DNA from: JAIVGV01 sp032229975
Lineage (GTDB): Bacteria > Acidobacteriota > Blastocatellia > Pyrinomonadales > Pyrinomonadaceae
DNA: 64,000 nt
NCBI GenBank assembly: GCA_032229975.1
Contig: JAVXVG010000030.1
Coordinates: 21,501-85,500, forward strand
Direction of reading: 5' to 3'
The notes under the pieces were generated by a model. It searched no databases and was not told the DNA's origin. It saw only the letters and a list, made by a program, of their open reading frames with translations. Of this stretch, positions 62,002 to 64,000 are shown piece after piece. The position numbers were made by a program, and so were the translations under genes. How positions within the stretch are numbered: position 1 is the stretch's first letter; each line of letters starts with the position of its first letter.

Positions 62002-63762
62002 TTACGCGCGTGGGGGCGGTGGATCGTCTAAGGGTGCGCTGGTCTGTTGAGGCTTCGTGTGCGGAGGCGTCGCGGTCGGGTGCGGAGTCGGCGGCGGCGG
62101 ATCGTCCGTTTCGCGCACGGTGGGCTTCGGCGAAGGCTTCGGCGACGATTGCGGCGTCGGGCTATGCTGCGGCGTCGAATCCGAGGAAGGACTCGGATTC
62201 GGTTGCGCGTCTTTGTTTGAGTCCTGTGTATCGCCCTGCTTGTTCGCGTTGCGACTGTCTTTGATCTGCTCGACGAGCGCGGGCGTGCCCTGCGCGTTGG
62301 CGTTCGCGCCTTGCGGTTGGAGTTCTGCGCCGGGCGGCCCTGCTGTAGCTCCTGCGGGCGTGGAGGCATTAGTGTTGAGAGGCGCGCTCGTGATGTTGCT
62401 TTCTGCCGCGCCGGTCGCGGGCGCGGCGGTCTGCGCGGGCTGCGCGCCGGGATCGACTGCGAGCGGCGCGCTCGCGTTGGAGTTCGCGGCGGGCTGGCTC
62501 GGGCCACCTTTGCGATTGAGGGCATAGACGATGCCGAAGATAGCCAGAAGCACCGCAGCGACCGGAACCATGACGACCCACGGGTTGAAGCGCGACGCGT
62601 CGGGCGCAGGCTCGATCACATCTTCAAACAACTGTTGCTCGCCGGTCGGCGTGCGCGCGCCGCGATTCGCGCGCACCACTGTCGCTTCGTCGTAATCCTC
62701 ATTGGCTGTCGTGCGCGTATCGAAGGGCGCGGTCGGGACGACGATGCGATTCGTATCGCGCGCGTTGAAGGGCCGGTTCTCTCCCGTCGCCGCGTCGCGC
62801 GCCGGGCCAGTCGCTTCGATCGTCCCACCGCTCGCCGCTAGTCCGAAGGCTTCGGCCAGTTCGCCTGCGCTCTGTTGACGATCTTCAGGTCGCTTCGAGA
62901 GCGCACGCGCGATGACCTGAGCGATGGCGGGCGGCAAATCCTTGCGCTCTTCGAGGACTGAAGGGGGTTGCTCTTGTAAGTGCTTGAGCATGATCGCCGT
63001 CGCTGACTCGCCCGTGAACGGCACGTGCCCGACGAGCATCTCGTAGAGGATGACGCCGAACGAATAGATATCGGAGCGCGCGTCGATGTCATGAGCCTGC
63101 GAGCACTGTTCGGGCGACATGTACTGCGGCGTGCCGATGATCATGTTCGCGGCGGTGAGATCGGGATCGTGCCCGTCCGGTTCTTTGATCTTGGCGATGC
63201 CGAAGTCCAGAACCTTCGCCCAGTCGCCGCCGCCGGACTCCGTGAGCATGATGTTGTCGCTCTTGAGATCGCGGTGGACGACGCCTTCGGCGTGCGCTGC
63301 GTCGAGCGCGCCCGCGATCTGTCGCGCGATCTCCGTGACGCGTGCGACCGGCATCGGGCCCTCTTCGCGTATGACGCGTTTGAGCGTGCGCCCGTCGAGA
63401 TACTCCATGACGAGGAAGACGACGCCGCTCTCATCCTCGCCGAAGTCTGTGACACTGAGCGCGTGCGGGTGCGAGATGCGCGAGGCGGCTTTGGCTTCGC
63501 GTGTGAAGCGCGCGACGATCTTCTCGTCAGCCGCGAGCGAAGGGTGGAGGACTTTGACGGCGACGGTCTTCTCCATCAAGACGTGCGTGGCGCGATAAAC
63601 CGTGCCCATGCCGCCCTCGCTGATGCGCTCCTCGATGCGATACTTGCCCGCGAGCGTCTTGCCGAGCAGCGCGTCGCCGGATTTGATGAGGGCCGTCCCG
63701 TCAGCCGGACAGAGCGTGTTGGCCTCTTCGTAGGTCTTCCCGCATTTCGGACACTTTTTCAT
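62002..63762 (-). CDS. Serine/threonine protein kinase with zinc ribbon
   Basis: A 586-residue Hanks-type kinase. It opens with a zinc ribbon (CPKCGKTYEEANTLCPADG); the kinase domain (about 35-300) has GGMGTVYRA, the ATP lysine in VAVKVLHP, HRDLKSDN and DFG in VLDFGIAKI. A single membrane helix (VVMVPVAAVLLAIFGIVYAL, about 395-415) is followed by a Pro/Thr/Ala-rich exterior tail. It probably phosphorylates cytoplasmic targets in response to envelope cues. ATG 63762 preferred; GTG 63771 is also possible. Confidence 0.92.
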   Translation of the reverse strand: MKKCPKCGKTYEEANTLCPADGTALIKSGDALLGKTLAGKYRIEERISEGGMGTVYRATHVLMEKTVAVKVLHPSLAADEKIVARFTREAKAASRISHPHALSVTDFGEDESGVVFLVMEYLDGRTLKRVIREEGPMPVARVTEIARQIAGALDAAHAEGVVHRDLKSDNIMLTESGGGDWAKVLDFGIAKIKEPDGHDPDLTAANMIIGTPQYMSPEQCSQAHDIDARSDIYSFGVILYEMLVGHVPFTGESATAIMLKHLQEQPPSVLEERKDLPPAIAQVIARALSKRPEDRQQSAGELAEAFGLAASGGTIEATGPARDAATGENRPFNARDTNRIVVPTAPFDTRTTANEDYDEATVVRANRGARTPTGEQQLFEDVIEPAPDASRFNPWVVMVPVAAVLLAIFGIVYALNRKGGPSQPAANSNASAPLAVDPGAQPAQTAAPATGAAESNITSAPLNTNASTPAGATAGPPGAELQPQGANANAQGTPALVEQIKDSRNANKQGDTQDSNKDAQPNPSPSSDSTPQHSPTPQSSPKPSPKPTVRETDDPPPPTPHPTATPPHTKPQQTSAPLDDPPPPRA

Positions 63763-64000
63763 CCGGCTCACGCCCTCATCCCGCGATTATGAAAGGAAAA
63801 TTGAACTGGACGTATCATACGCCTACAACTCCGTAAGGCAAAACTACCCTTAGCAAAATCAAAGCCACTGTGTGAACGCGCCAGAAACCGCACGTGAGCA
63901 ACGCGCGTCGCAAATGTTTGACTTACTTTTGTACGTCGAAGCGCTCAGCTTTGTCGCAAAGATTTTAGAAAAGAAGAGGGCGCGCAAGACTCGCGAGTCT

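Overview
The window is one 64 kb piece of a GC-rich, Gram-negative chromosome. It carries lipid A and Kdo genes (waaA, lpxK), a MurJ flippase, exosortase substrates ending in PEP-CTERM tails, a zinc-ribbon serine/threonine kinase, several TPR and retropepsin-like secreted proteins, and an hrcA-grpE-dnaK-dnaJ cluster. This mix, and the style of the proteins, suggests an acidobacterium of the Blastocatellia (Pyrinomonadales-like) type. That placement is inference; no rRNA is present. One tRNA gene, tRNA-Pro(GGG), lies on the minus strand at 4225-4298.

Layout. 1-14 kb: metabolic and secreted proteins (deoxyribosyltransferase, M13 peptidase, OsmC, CAP protein, MerR regulator, aspartyl protease, aminotransferase, ThiL, TonB-like protein, CysS, HicAB, amidohydrolase). 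14-16.4 kb: a small, visibly AT-richer accessory patch with a retropepsin-like protein, a DUF5678-like protein and a TIR-domain protein, whose start codon abuts an array of 25 degenerate 21-nt units. 16.4-31 kb: class III aminotransferase, TPR proteins, an amidohydrolase/MFS/lytic transglycosylase run, a PIN protein, a TPR-retropepsin fusion, an archaeal-type 8-oxoG glycosylase, PBP4 and MurJ. 31.6-34.1 kb: three PEP-CTERM proteins in a row. 34.4-42.4 kb: housekeeping genes (Nnr, TsaE, bacilliredoxin, RecG, RsmD) and a secreted beta-propeller protein. 42.5-50.1 kb: accessory region with a Type ISP-like restriction-modification enzyme, unrecognised membrane proteins, a second 21-nt array (15 units) and an unrecognised helical protein. 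50.5-64 kb: TsaD, the chaperone cluster, a SprT-like protease, EF-P, Kdo transferase, LpxK and a protein kinase.

The most unusual content is repeat DNA rather than a gene. (1) Two arrays of exactly 21-nt units with no length variation and strong sequence divergence sit beside the TIR gene and downstream of the restriction-modification gene. (2) At least ten intergenic gaps hold inverted repeats whose arms are themselves tandem heptanucleotides, a different word at each locus. The same kind of heptamer array also interrupts three coding sequences (thiL, an MFS transporter and recG). No rRNA, insertion sequence, prophage or CRISPR array was seen.
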